A stretch of DNA of 64,000 bases from Trichobilharzia regenti (taxonomy: Eukaryota > Platyhelminthes > Trematoda > Strigeidida > Schistosomatidae), in NCBI GenBank assembly GCA_944472135.2, contig OX235264.1, positions 95,676,319 to 95,740,318 of the forward strand, read 5' to 3'. The notes under the pieces are model-generated. The model was not told where the DNA came from and ran no database searches. It saw nothing but the letters and a program-made list of their open reading frames with translations. This document shows positions 23,776-35,540 of this stretch, in pieces. The translations under genes and the position numbers were made by a program. Position 1 is the stretch's first letter. Each line of letters begins with the position of its first letter.

Positions 23776-26700
23776 TCGGTGGTTCACTAGTGGAATACTC
23801 GCCAACTAAATATGTTTTCCAGGATCATATCCCGACTGGCGCACTCTGAAATTTTGTTTGGCTGGCACGAAGCCCATTAAAGAGATAAGGTTTGGCGTAA
23901 GATTAGCTATCCTACCCTGTAAAGGCTCGAAACTCAATAATTGAGTCCTATGGTTAAGTTAAAACAGAAAAGAATGAAAGTAAATTAAAATTGTGAATAG
24001 GTGTGTGACTTTTGTTTACATCTAGCTAAATTTAACGCTAAGTAAAACGTTCAAACTTTATTTGATTCCGAGTTATTGACATAAATTGACAAAATTTCAA
24101 TGTAAAAATGGTCTGTCTACTGAATTACTTACGTTTTTTATTCCTGTTAACTCTGATTCTTCTAACCACATGAACTTCTGCTTTCGATTTGTCTTCATCA
24201 ATTTCTTCACCACCTGACATTTAGTGAATAAACACAATGAGGCATTCAATTATTCTTCTTAAGTATCTGAATTTAAATTATATGCAATACTTTTTTAGAT
24301 TTCAATTGTTAGACTTCGCCAGGAAGTGACATGAGTTAGAGATCTCGCTGAAAACCAGGAAGCACTGAAAAGTTAGAAGTCTTCACCAGTGCATACACGC
24401 GGACCGGCCGGAACCATCAAGTTTGCTGAGGTCTAGTTCGTTGACCATCCATTTGCGTAGAAAGGGATTGAACACTCGTGAATTCTTAGTTTCCCACCTC
24501 GGGATTTATCACTACCCTCACAAGTACCTCCGACAACCATTCACTTCAAGCGTACATGATAAACCCTATTGGTCACTAGTAGCCGTCAGTGAGCAAAAGA
24601 TTAATATTTAGGTAATGAATGTCCTGGGTTCGTTCCCTGGTATGATTTTGGATCTGCACTGATGAGGAGTCCCAAAATGTAAAGAAACAGCTGTACAGTG
24701 CTTCCTGATTTCCAATAGTCTCTGCAGCCAATAACTGGAATTAAATTAATGTAAACTCTCACAAATCTCATAACGGAAAAATATTTTTTCCTCAGAAATT
24801 AACCTCATGTTTGCAGAAATTGACTGTGAAATGAATTTATATTTCAATGAATAGCAAACACCTTGGCTAATGAAATTCTGTAACGTATTAAAAACACATG
24901 AAAATGTTAATTTTATAGCTTCAAATTCCACTAATATATTCTAAGTTAGTACATTAAACAGGCGAGAATCAAATGGAATTCAGGGTATCGTCCTTACTTA
25001 AGATAACTACTTAAGATAAGATAAGATAAGCTTTATTCCAAATCAGTACTTGTGATACAGAATGGAATTCTCAGCATTTTACTACAATATTGCATCCAGT
25101 TAGTACATTAACAATAAATATAGTTCTACATAGATTAAATTTATCTCAGTCAGTTTTGACAACAACATATTAGCATGTCGGTAGCAAAGCCAAAATTTAA
25201 AGTGTTCGAAGGTGTTTAGAGAGTAGATACTACTAGCATATTTACAGGCATAAGCGATAGCAAAATGGTCGAGATATACAAAGTGTGAAAGAACGAACAA
25301 GAATGTTTTAAGTAGAGTTTGCAAGGAAGAGAGAAACAAAGCAGCACATAACAAAATAAATACAGAATGAAGAGAGAAAAAACGTTGTAACTATAAATGA
25401 TGTGAGTTGGAAAGACGAGATCCAGTTGTTCTACTGACTATTTAATAAGTTATAGGTATCATGCCTAATGCTTTCTTTATCGCACAGAACACGAGCTAAG
25501 TAGGGTATGGTTGAGTTTTCGTACTTGCTAGTGCGAGCATACAGTTTTCTATATAGGCTTTTGGCTTTGCCTGATGAGATACAAGGGGAGAGTTGTGAAT
25601 GAAGAGGGTGGTGTGAGCTAGATAGAATGGATTTAGCCCATTTTTCGCCCATAATTAGCAGTTTTAAAGTAGATATTCATAGTTTTATTGGTGTTGTAGG
25701 AAAAGCTTCTGGTTTCTCCTGTAATGGGCAAGATGTGGACACTCTTTAAATAGCTCCGATCACAATGAGTTAAGGATAGAAAACCTTCCCTTGAAACTGT
25801 CAAGCAAAACACTTTTCTGGATTTTAATATCCCATCAAGGTGATTTAGAATGGATTATAGAGCTAGTTGTCGAAATGAAATAGATTAGAGAACCACGGAA
25901 AGCCATGATCCACTAGGAAGCCGTTTCATCCTAGTTTGGGTCTCTTCGCCTCAATTAAAGACCGAATCCAGGAGTGTTAGGTTGCAAGGTGAATCTCATG
26001 GCCATTTAACCCCCAGGATGGTATCCAGGGGTCAATTATGCCTAACCTGTGACAGTTTCTCAAGTGAACTGCTGGAGTTATAGTTGCAAAGTGATGAAGC
26101 GTCTCAGACGACAGCTAAACAGATTTCTTATATTCCCTGGTTTGTAATGGTTCGCTAATTATATCGCCTCGTGATGTAACTTGAAATCAGTCAGTTCACT
26201 GAAAACAAACATTTCTGAAACGTAAATTAGTGTGGATCAATCGAACTATATTAGCATGACATCGGCTCTAGTTTCACTGAAATTCGTATACAAATAAGGC
26301 TAAACTCTAAAATTTTTTAAAGACTTACGTGATTTTGGTTTTGGCTTCTCAGCTGTTATGCATACCCAGCAGAATAAGGAAAAATAGAAATATATAAGTA
26401 ACTTGTAAAACAACTTATATTTCCCATGACTCTTCACATTTAAGTGCTATCTGACTGAAAACTAATAAGAATTTCGGAAAATTCTTCTTTAGTTGACTGT
26501 GTTTATACCTTTCTGAAAAGGTATATGGTTTGTTTGAGTTGTACGCCATGATGAGAAACAAAAATTTATATATTCGCATAAACATAAGTTCGTCAAAATG
26601 CTTACGAAAATCCACACAGCATAGTAACCGAAATCAGGGTGCAACACATATCTTCAAGCAGGAAACTTTCAGCTGAGATTGTTTCATTTTTAAGGCTGCT

Positions 26701-29700
26701 GAAGTTGTCAACCTCACACTGAACATTATATCTTTTCCAGCTAGTGATCTACACAATGTTTATATTATCAAAATGAACGGAACATCATGACATTACGTCA
26801 TTTTGTTATTTGAAATGGGTAACGATATCCTGAAATCTTAATTAGACACAATGTGACTGTTTAGGATGATATTTTTGAGTCAGCTAGACAGTCATTTGAA
26901 AAGTAGGCTGATTAAACGAACCACAGATAAAAAAATTTATTCATCCACTAGATTACTTACAAAATTGTTCCGGAAATATTTTCCGTCAAGAGGGAGAATT
27001 ATCTTTAGGATTTGGGATTAAAATATGACTGGAATGAATAAGTCATTCTGAAGCATTAATCGCTGAACTGCCGAGAGTTTGCTACTGACATGCAACAGTA
27101 GTTTGTTAGATCAGTCGTCGCAGGTAATGTTTCCTTAGCTGAACGGCTGAAAGTTTTGAAATAGTCTGTCACTAGATGCCAAACAGATTAAAAGTGGATG
27201 ACATACAGGTGATGTGACCTCACATTTTCATACAGTATGTCCCTCCAAGAATTGTGAGCAATTAACACTGGGTGATTTCATAAAATAACAGGATATTATA
27301 AAGTAATCTTTGGTCTTTCATTTCCTTGCAATAAACATTTCGTAAATTAAGTACATCACTGATACATATATATATGCATTTAAATCAAAAGAGGCTCAAA
27401 CAAATTACCCTTTTTAGCAGGACGTTTGGTGACCTTCTGACTACGTGGTATAACAACTTCATCTGTTTTGAACTCGGTCATAACTTCCCATCCGTCTCCT
27501 AGAATAATAAAGAAGAAAGATTTTTAATATGAGTAAATGTGAAAGTTTAATTTTTTTTTGTACTAATTTTGTCCCTTATGGTTCATGGTATTTGATACCT
27601 ACTGGTTAAGCATGATAAGCTTAAAGATGGTTTTGGCAAGTAATGATCAAGCGTATTGATAAGCTTTGGTGTGAGACTAGTTACGTAATGGAAGTATATT
27701 TTCATTATGCTATAAGATGCTCAATACATATGTCTAAGGAGATGCAGTTGGATAGGACACATGCTGCACAGATCCTTGAAAAACATCAACGAGCGTCATG
27801 CGGACGCTCCAGTGGAACGATTAGTTTGGTGTGAGTCTGAGGATTCCATAGATTTGAAAATGTCAGGATAAGAAATAGGAGGAGATAGACATGTGTTATT
27901 AATACCCTATGCTCCACTTGAAACGCAAAGTATTAATGATAAGAATTATTATTATCAATTTATATAAAGCAGTTTACAAGCATTAAAATATTCACCTGTA
28001 GATCTAGGCATAATAAATGAACGGTAAAATGTTTGACACAAAGCCTGTGAACAGTGAGCTTATCGTAATTTAATCTGTCAAACTATTTAACTTAGACTAA
28101 ATACTTGAGGCAAGGTACAAGCATAATTTTTAGTAAACAGTTTAACTACTTACAAGTTTGTCAGTAAGTGGTGAATAAAAGTGAAAAGTTTACAAACTAT
28201 TGTGTTTTATTTCATTTACCTGGTGGTAGGGTGAATGCAAACTTCTTCTCTCTTTTTCCTCCAGACTCTGAAATATTGTACTCCTTTACTGTTTGCCACC
28301 CACTCCAGTCTAATCAGTGGAAGATATCAATTGTAAATTCTCACCTGTGATTATATGCGTTCCATTCTTTCTTACTTTTGGAGCTTTACCTATATAATGG
28401 TATAATAATTTTGCATTAGGTGAAACTTATCCATGTATTCATGACAAATTAAAACTACCTATCGGTCCTATAATTGTAAACTTTTTTATTGAATATGATC
28501 AGACTTGGAGAAAACGTGTGCAAGATGTGAATATAAAAGTCGTTAATCATTCTTCCATGGAATTCTGGATAACTGTGAAAGTTATCTATGACTATTAATT
28601 GAAAATTTTGAGTATCGCTGACAATCGTAAATACTTATTTTTTATTTTGTATGTGTGTACATTCACTTTATTCGAATGAAGATTCTCGATGAATTAAAAA
28701 AGAGTTTGCTGTGAAATATAGGGAAGAATCTCTGATAGTCAACAGCTGACTACTCGTTTTATTTAAGAAAACATAACTTAGTGTATGGCGTTACAAAATA
28801 CTGGCCGGAGACATGTTGATATAGCTGATGAAGCAGCCACAGCAGTCCTTATATGTATGCCGTCTTATTTTCGATAATTTCATTATTTTTTGCATTCCAT
28901 CGGGTCAAGTTTTGATGTTATTCTATAAACATTATCTTTCGTTGTAACTGCGAAATGTCACAGCTTGAATACTCATTGTTAACAAAAGAGTTTGAATGGA
29001 GATCACATTGGTTAAAGAATATGGAAAACTAATGAAATTCACAGTTTAAACATTATTTTGCCTTTCCTTTATATCATAATGAGGTGGCTCTGTCTTACAT
29101 TCTGTTACCTAATCAGGTCATTCTATGTGAAATTTGAAAAATGTGAGTGAATGCTAAATGCTTCCCTTATCTAATTCAAATTTCTGTTCTTTAAGGAATT
29201 ATTAGGAGCAAAAATTCAGGTGAATAACGAAACACTCATACAATGCGTTGCATTACAAAATGATCGAACAGTACTCATGTCTTTAATGCTGGTCACTAGA
29301 CCCCGAAAGGTAAATATGACTTAGCTAAACGAAGGTAAATTTGTCAAACACACACACACACACGAAATACAGGTAGCCTTTTCAAAACTTAAAAACCCTT
29401 AAAAGGTATGGAAACAAGGTTTCCATTTTTGCCAAATGACTCTTAGTGCATAGATGAAAATTGCTTACAATACTAAAAATGTATGGCACTAAATTGTACT
29501 CAGAAATGTCTATTTCGCGTGTATCACTCGGGCTTTGAAAATTATTAGTGCTAGTGTTTTGACATAGACAGTTTTAGCCACCTCTAGGATTCCTTCACGT
29601 GTTCCTTCATCTGAGAAATCAGAACTTACAGCAAAATAGAAATGACACTTGCTTACTATTTGGAATTTCTTCTTCTGAATGCCATGGATTTTCTATGAGA

Positions 29701-29960
29701 CACTAAATTTCCTTCAAAACGAAGTAGTGATCAAGATTCTTATACGAATATGTCTTTTATAAACGGATGGCATACACATATATTTCAATGTACGATAATT
29801 GAGATGATAGGTATACGGTAAAAAGCTTTTGCTTACCTTCTGCGGCAGGTGTCCCAAGGTATATGAAGGCGTAGAATAGACAAGCAGACAACAGAAACTA
29901 AAAATGAATAGAATACATTTCAGGTGATTTCCAATAAACATCAATCTGCTTTACCTTCAT
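23108..29960 (-). CDS. Gene B: complete secreted micro-exon-like gene, about 162 aa
   Basis: Nine minus-strand exons: 29960-29955 (ATG AAG), 29897-29837 (61 nt), 29692-29657 (36), 28389-28345 (45), 28267-28220 (48), 27498-27409 (90), 26352-26329 (24), 24213-24133 (81), 23205-23108 with TAA. From exon 2 on, every join is phase 1 and internal exons are multiples of 3; donors are GTAAG, GTGAG, GTAAA or GTAAT and acceptors pyrimidine-AG. Exons 1-2 give a clear signal peptide, MKFLLSACLFYAFIYLG, cleaved probably after TPA-A. The rest is short charged modules: NPWHSEEEIPN; KAPKVRKNGTHIIT; SGGKREKKFAFTLPP; DGWEVMTEFKTDEVVIP with a basic tail; AEKPKPKS; GEEIDEDKSKAEVHVVRRI; finally a Lys/Pro/Glu-rich C-terminus ending GEEGAL. 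No Cys after the signal peptide in the modules I read. A weak phase-1 donor (GAAG|gtgcac) lies just before the stop, allowing joining to B2. Likely secreted; function unknown. Confidence 0.82.
23280..23400 (+). repeat. Fragment of the Sm-alpha flanking repeat
   Basis: gagccatctcttgtgcaacg...ttggaccgaagttctcgaccgagcacttcaatcc closely parallels 48758-48990 next to the hammerhead SINE. In both places it forms a short imperfect inverted repeat (ttggaccgaag / cacttcaatccaa). Located in the last intron of gene B. Confidence 0.5.
23729..23960 (+). mobile_element. (TA)n microsatellite plus degenerate SINE
   Basis: A run of about 22 TA units at 23729-23773 abuts a tRNA-like SINE (gatcggtggttcactagtgg, aggatcatatcccgactggc, aaagagataaggtttggcgt). 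Same family as 19.4 kb, more eroded. In the 24133-23205 intron of gene B. Confidence 0.6.
24600..24730 (+). mobile_element. Hammerhead-type SINE fragment
   Basis: B box GGGTTCGTTCCC, then CTGATGAGGAGTCCCAAAA, then AAAGAAACAGCTGTACAGTG. The CTGATGA core is intact but the 3' arm of stem II is mutated (ATGTAAAG in place of TAGGACG). Confidence 0.6.
25010..25680 (-). mobile_element. Non-LTR-like retrotransposon 3' end (copy 1)
   Basis: Minus strand ends ttggaataaagcttatctta with a short (CTTAT)n tail. Upstream a frame at 25652-25431 reads EKWAKSILSSSHHPLHSQLS...RKLYARTSKYENSTIPYLARVLCDKESIRHD and stops. It is nearly identical to the plus-strand copy at 32.5-33.2 kb. Possibly the C-terminus of a retrotransposon polyprotein; the exact clade was not recognised. 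In the 26329-24213 intron of gene B. Confidence 0.6.
25885..26050 (-). mobile_element. Degenerate hammerhead-type SINE
   Basis: Minus strand: tggccatgagattcaccttg (A-box side), then GAGACCCAAACTAGGATGAA and ACGGCTTCCTAGTGG, the eroded stem II / GAAAC region. Confidence 0.5.
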
Positions 29961-30014
29961 TATAACTGATGAATACACTTTCTCTCTGTATGTTTAAGCT
30001 ACACACACCGTAGT

Positions 30015-30023
30015 CTATTTATA
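30015..30023 (-). promoter_or_regulatory. TATA box of gene B
   Basis: TATAAATAG on the minus strand, 55 nt upstream of the ATG at 29960. A start about 25-30 nt downstream would leave a 5' UTR of roughly 25-30 nt. Gene C has an equivalent box at nearly the same distance. Confidence 0.7.
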
Positions 30024-30029
30024 CTGAAA

Positions 30030-30400
30030 CTTTATCTCAATTAGGTATGTGTGAAAAATGAAATAATATTGAACAGCTTTCATATCAATTATTTGGATTT
30101 ATTTTCACGTCTTCTATATTTGATTTTAACTCTGTATTAAGTGTGAACTTGTCGATAAAGTCCTGACACTTTTCCTGAATAGCTAGCTACCTGCCCTCTA
30201 ATCAAATATTGTGTGTGATTTGTCCTATTAATTGACAACAAAACTATTCAGTTTACTCAGTGAAGTAGAACTCTAGTTTAAGAGAATGAAGAATTTGACA
30301 TGTATGTACTAGCTTTAGATATCGCAGCTTTTCAGAGTTGATATTTCAACCGGTCTATTACATATAACTTTTTTATTATGCATAAATGCTAAGGAGACTT
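30030..30400. other. Upstream region of gene B, no further feature seen
   Basis: AT-rich sequence upstream of the TATA box; no gene, repeat or recognised motif beyond the promoter. Confidence 0.4.
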
Positions 30401-30419
30401 TCAAGGGACGTTATGGCCC

Positions 30420-30600
30420 TAAATCATGAATTGGCGTTCAAATGTGAAGCAACAAGGTGAACATCCAAGAATGATATGCAGAAGATCATGTCGAGAAGAA
30501 ATGAGGGCTGAAAATTATGCAGCCATTAGGAGGAAGAACACAGAGAACGGAGTAAAATCGACACGTGCTTCTGTAGCCCTATGTTTACTGAGAGCCAAAT
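30420..30600 (+). mobile_element. RTE-type retrotransposon 3' end fragment
   Basis: Contains gaggaagaacacagagaacg and cgtgcttctgtagccctatg, the signature of the terminal part shared with copies near 38.3, 52.7, 54.4, 56.5 and 57.6 kb. No open frame. Confidence 0.5.
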
Positions 30601-30721
30601 GAAAAGACTTTAAAATATATTAATGCGACGGTGTACAAGACAATCAGAGTATTATGAAATATTCAAGATGCCGTAATATTATGTAGAATTTTCCAAAACT
30701 TAAGTTAACGAAATTATGTTC

Positions 30722-30915
30722 AACCGTCGGTGGCACAGTGTTTAGGACTCTCGCCGACCATGCACATAGTCCGAGGTTCGATCCCACGCCGACACACACC
30801 TGATATCTATGGTCGGCTTGCAAAATTTGGGCTACCGATATCCATGCTGAAAATTCCATACTAGTACCAAAAAAATACAGTGTGGAATCAAGGTGTAATC
30901 TAAAATAAATAAATA
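30722..30915 (+). mobile_element. tRNA-derived SINE copy, second subfamily
   Basis: ccgtcggtggcacagtgttt, B box GAGGTTCGATCCCACG, body ctgatatctatggtcggctt, and gctgaaaattccatactagt; ends in an A-rich tail near 30915. Good match to 19.99-20.18 kb. Confidence 0.75.
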
Positions 30916-31284
30916 TATCCGTTTCACAACCGCACTCAGTGAGTGATTTTCAAAATAGGATTTTACAAATAAGTGTAGTAGTTCAGGTTGCACAGTTTAT
31001 ATGCAACACAAAAGTAGAGGAATGGGAGAAAGAAAAGAGTTCGTAGGAATATGTAGGATAAAGAGCAGTAAAATGGGGGGGAGCACGAAGGTTTAATAGC
31101 TATGGGAAATTACAAACACTGATTAGGCAGGTTGAGAGATGGAGATTGATTACTGAATCCTGCTTCATCGCGTCTACACCCAACACATGCAACAGTAATG
31201 ACTCAAAGGAAATACTAGAGATATAGAAGTGATTATTACCAGTCAAATCAGAGGATAATAAATAATTTCAAAATGTATTCAATT

Positions 31285-31490
31285 CATGCATCGGTAATAG
31301 AGAGGTTTGGACGCTCACCTATCATGCACATGGTCCGGGGTTTGATATTTGGCCAATAAACTCATTTACCTCGCTAAACCAGAAATAAAGCTAGTAAAGA
31401 CGAAAGGTTGGGCATGAAGCTAACAGCACCGTCCTGTAAAATAATCACCACTAATACAGAAACTTCAAGCTTCTAGTTATTCAATTCACA
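31285..31490 (+). mobile_element. tRNA-derived SINE copy, degenerate
   Basis: tgcatcggtaatagagaggt, ggtccggggtttgatatttg, then cgaaaggttgggcatgaagc and gaaacttcaagc. Same family as 19.43 kb. Confidence 0.6.
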
Positions 31491-31859
31491 TCATAACATT
31501 GTAAAAAGTTGCTTATTTTTACTATAAAAGACATCTTATTTTCCATCTGATTGTATTTGATTGATAACACTAATATTATTTCTGAATGTACTTTGTCTTA
31601 TAATGATTTTATTCAAATGTCGAATCAATTTTTACTCATGTATGTAAATGAAGCAAGAAAGTTGTGTGAGTATCTTCATATTATTATGAGCAATAATTTG
31701 TGATCGAAACGTCATCAGTAAATATTACTGTATAACACTGCGTGATTTCATCAAAAAAAATTTCATCCATAATACAGTTACACTGTACCACATTGCTCAG
31801 ATTTTATCCTTATATCAGTAGTATCTTAGCCATCTCAATAAGTGTAGCTTAACAAACTT

Positions 31860-32110
31860 ATCGATTGAGTTACCTTTCCTAACTAGTACTCAACGCCTTA
31901 ACTCAATATTTCTCAACATATTCTACTGCTGAACATGGAGAATATAACGTAAATATCTGTTGTTGAAGACAGCTAGCTTTTTTGGTATCTTCCACTTTCA
32001 TGGGCCATGTCTCATAAACATAAATAAGGACAGGGAGAAATACTGAGCAGTACACACATCCATTAACCTATGACTGGATATCACACTGCTGTACATATAT
32101 TCTCCGCTAT
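31860..32110 (-). pseudogene. Decayed RTE fragment
   Basis: Plus-strand text matches the 15.05-15.27 kb part of the large RTE copy (gggccatgtctcataaacat... and gagcagtacacacatccatt versus ggccatgtttcagagccata... and gagcagtacacacgtccctt). About 250 bases, non-coding now. Confidence 0.6.
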
Positions 32111-32545
32111 GATATAGCACTTCGTCTTAATCCTCAATCTTAATTTCTGATTGCATTACATTAAACTAGCTCTCTGTTTTCACCGTCTTTTTTTTCGAGT
32201 TAACTAAACGTAATTCCATATTAGTCAAGTTTATTTTAAATATCGCACAGTGATGATGCAATGTTAACAACTGGATGACGTTTCGAGTATAAATTATGCC
32301 TACTCATAATCATATCAATTTTAGTCACACAGCTTTACAATTTGTCTCATATGTATTTTCTCTCCTTTTCTCTCTCCAGCTTTATTTTGTTGTATATCTC
32401 ATAGAGACTGGAACAAAGGTGTCATTTAAACCAGGCCTGAAGTTTTACAGATCCAGTTAAGCAGTTAAGACATTCTGGTATAACCCAACCCTTAATCCTA
32501 CAATTCGTTAACTCCTGTATTCTGCCTATTATTTTCTATTGTAAC

Positions 32546-33230
32546 TTGACCAACCAGCTTGTTAATATTCTGGTTGACAGGCACATGGACCCATGTGAAA
32601 AATGGGCTAAATCCATTTTATCTAACTCACACCACCCTCTTCATTCACAACTCTCCCCTTGTATCTCATCAGGCAAAGCCAGAAGCCTATATAGAAAACT
32701 GTATGCTCGCACTAGCAAGTACGAAAACTCAACCATACCCTACTTAACTCGTGTTCTGTGCGATAAAGAAAGCATTAGGCATGATACCTATAACTTATTA
32801 AATAGTCAGTAGAACAACTGGATTTCGTCTTTTCAAGTCATATCATTTATAGGTACGGCGTTTTCTTTCTCTCTTTTCCTTTTCTCTCTCTTTTTTCTGT
32901 TATCTGCTGCTTTGTTTCTCTCCTCCTTACAAATTCTACTTAAGACATTCTTCTTCGTTCTCTCACAATTTGTATATCTCGACCTTTCTGCTACCGCTTA
33001 GGCCAGCAAATATGCTACCATCTACTTTTCTGACACCTCCAAACACTTTGTTCAGTTTTGGCTTTGCTACCGACATGCTAATATGTTGTTGTCAAAACGA
33101 ATTGAGAGTACCCTCAATCTATGTAGAATTTTATTTATTGTTAATGTACAAATTGGATGCAGTACTGTAGTGAAATGCTGAGAATTCCATTCTGTATCAC
33201 AAGTACTGTTTTGGAATAAAAGAATTATTA
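32546..33230 (+). mobile_element. Non-LTR-like retrotransposon 3' end (copy 2)
   Basis: Frame 32546-32812 reads MTNQLVNILVDRHMDPCEKW then continues as in copy 1 to DTYNLLNSQ and a stop. The 3' untranslated part ends ttttggaataaaagaatta with an (ATT)n tail. Inverted relative to copy 1 at 25.0-25.7 kb. Confidence 0.65.
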
Positions 33231-33239
33231 TTATTATTT

Positions 33240-33480
33240 GCAAGAAATATAATATAATTTACCGAATGCTATGTAATGACTGCGAGTGAGGTCAGTTACA
33301 TGGGTCAAACATGTAGATCGGGATCAGCTAGGTTATTGGAACATGAAAATTTAGCTAAGCCTAGAATAATTGACCCTGCTGAATTAAATAACCTAGAAAG
33401 TATCCCATCCTCTGCACTGTGTATTCACTCTCATGTAATCACAAAACAGGGTGAGACAAGGTGAGAGTATTAAAACGTAA
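33240..33480 (+). pseudogene. Penelope-like GIY-YIG endonuclease fragment
   Basis: Frame reads ECYVMTASEVSYMGQTCRSG then ARLLEHENLAK, equivalent to the core (I/Y)YIGxTxRxLxxRxxEH of the endonuclease domain that closes Penelope-like polyproteins. The catalytic segment is short and then degrades. Confidence 0.55.
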
Positions 33481-33789
33481 TACAGTTAGGGGGGGTGAGA
33501 GAGAGGTTAATCGCTAAGGCTTTTTCAGCGATCCAACACTGCACACGTGTAATCAGAACGACGCAACGACTCTACTGGAAATATGGAAAGGGTCAACAGA
33601 TGACAAAATGAACCTGGAGAGAAGGAAGGAGAGAAAATACATATGAGACAAATTGTGAAGCCGTGTGACCAAAATTGATATGATTACAAGCAATAATTTA
33701 TACTTGAAACGTCATCCAGTTTTTAATACTGAATCACAGTGCGATATTTAAAATATACTTGTCTAATATGGAATTACATCCTACCTTAG

Positions 33790-35239
33790 TGCCAAAGTGC
33801 TACACTTACATTAACTAAAGGTAGGTACTAGTTATAACATCCTTCACAGGCCAGAAATTAAATCTTGTAATGACAGACTGAAGATAGAGTTGCTGACCAT
33901 AAAAACGCGCCTACGATACGATGGATATCTGTGGGGAGTTATCGACAGTTTGGAAAGGAGATGCAAAATTCAGTAAGTAAAAAGCCTGTATCCTTCCATC
34001 AACTTAAAGGTAGTTATATTGCAGAAATAACCAACAGGTGACTAAGGAAATCCCTAGCTAGGAAATTTCCTGTGACTAGACTGGTTCCTGTATACCAAAC
34101 AACATATTAGCTCAATCAAAAGTTCTTTATTAGGTCCTACTGTGTATACCAATCTACGTCTAACCAATAAAGTCTGTACACTGGAAGGACAGAAAGAACG
34201 GTTCACCTTATATTCTCCGTACACAGTAAAATATTTTTGGCTAAAAGTAAGCAGATCTTTGGGTATGCTATTCACTAAAAATCTGATTGTTAGAAGAAGT
34301 CAGGGAGAAGTCTTGAATTCCCTCAAGATGACAGGTAAATAAGTATATAAGCAGCAGGTTCCCACCTCGTGAAATTCGAAGGTTTAGTCATTATGAGGCA
34401 AATAAACACCCGACTAATTTATTTTAAAGGAAGCTGCGTTCGGTCTCTGTCCACAGTGATAACTTGATGCTCAACCTCAAGTGATTGTATCATCTGTAAT
34501 TAGGCATAAGTAAGGCACACATTTCACTCATAATAGGTTACCTCGTCTCTCATCAAGCGCCATAATTTATATGTTTAGTGACTAAATAAATCGGCCTAAC
34601 TCGCAATCGTTTGTTGCATGTTTCACTGATTTTTTTAAATTTTCTAATAGCTTATAATTTGAGTAGCCCACTATCATGTTTTAACTCTTTCCCGTCGTTT
34701 TTCAAGAAAATTCGACTTCTTTGAGTTAACGTTGTAATAAAACTATATACTACTGATATATGGGGTCGAATAGCTGTATGCCACTCACGTCAACCATTAG
34801 TACTTGATAGCCTGACTAACTTGGTCCAAACACTGAACGGCTTTTCTGCTCTTTTGGGGAGCAACTGGTGTGAAGTGGACTGCTTTCGACTTAGCTCAGA
34901 ACCAGTTGATTCTTGTTAATTTTCACTAAGCAAGTTGTAAGGAGTTGACAAGATACTGATGAGATAAAACAGATGCGTTTTATTGTGCTTTATACGTTGT
35001 CAATTCTCTCTTCAAGCTCATTAATGGGAACGTATGACACTAAACAGAAACATTTAGGCATCGAATACATCAAACAATCGTTTAAAGGTGATTTAAGAGT
35101 GCACAAATGTAAAACTTTGTCGAATTAAATCTGAAACTGTCACTGTGAAAACCATTCAGTCTGTTAGTAGAAAGGTAGCGTTTCATGATCTCTAACTTCT
35201 GCCAAATGGCAGTTTAATGCCACCTACGTTCACTGTCAT
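33790..35239. other. Intergenic stretch, no gene supported
   Basis: No splice-consistent exons of the local family and no recognisable protein. Short ORFs only. Confidence 0.35.
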
Positions 35240-35540
35240 TCATGCTTTCTATACCGCAACTTAATCCATCGATTTCCTATTCAGCCTGGCTAGTAAAAGG
35301 AGAACGAAAACGGGTAAATAGTTCGGTGACAGAACATCTGGTGAATTCAGGACATTCAGCGCCACTCGAAAAATCCTTTAAAATCATGTACAAGATTCGA
35401 TCAAACCTATCAAAGGGAGTAAAATCAAGACATCTGGGCATAGCCGAGGCGCTAGCTATACAAAAGCTCAAACCCACGCTTTGTATACAAAAGAAATACG
35501 TCCAACCCCTGTCCTTGCCATGGCCATCATAAACAGGTAA
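35240..35540 (+). pseudogene. Penelope-like endonuclease C-terminal fragment
   Basis: Frame 35242-35532: SSVTEHLVNSGHSAPLEKSF, then RHLGIAEALAIQKLKPTLCI and a short tail QPLSLPWPS. This is the same protein end as at 45350 (minus) and 40326 (plus). It may continue the 33.3 kb fragment after an insertion, or be independent. Confidence 0.6.

Larger units (their letters stand above)
32205..33790. repeat. Element bounded by inverted arms of about 180 bases
   Basis: The left arm (about 32205-32400) and right arm (about 33620-33790) are reverse complements by eye, for example ttccatattagtcaagttta...atcgcacagtg against cactgtgcgatatttaaaa-type text, and gtcacacagctttacaattt against aaattgtgaagccgtgtgac. 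Between them lie the copy-2 retrotransposon 3' end (32546-33230) and a GIY-YIG-like fragment (33240-33480). This resembles the inverted/complex ends of Penelope-like insertions; nested insertion is also possible. Confidence 0.55.

Noticed and set aside
29587..29615. Possible minus-strand exon reading DEGTREGILE between tttctcag and GAG|gtggct in gene B
   Set aside because: 29 nt, not a multiple of 3, and would break the frame of the following exons; phase unlike every other exon of the gene.
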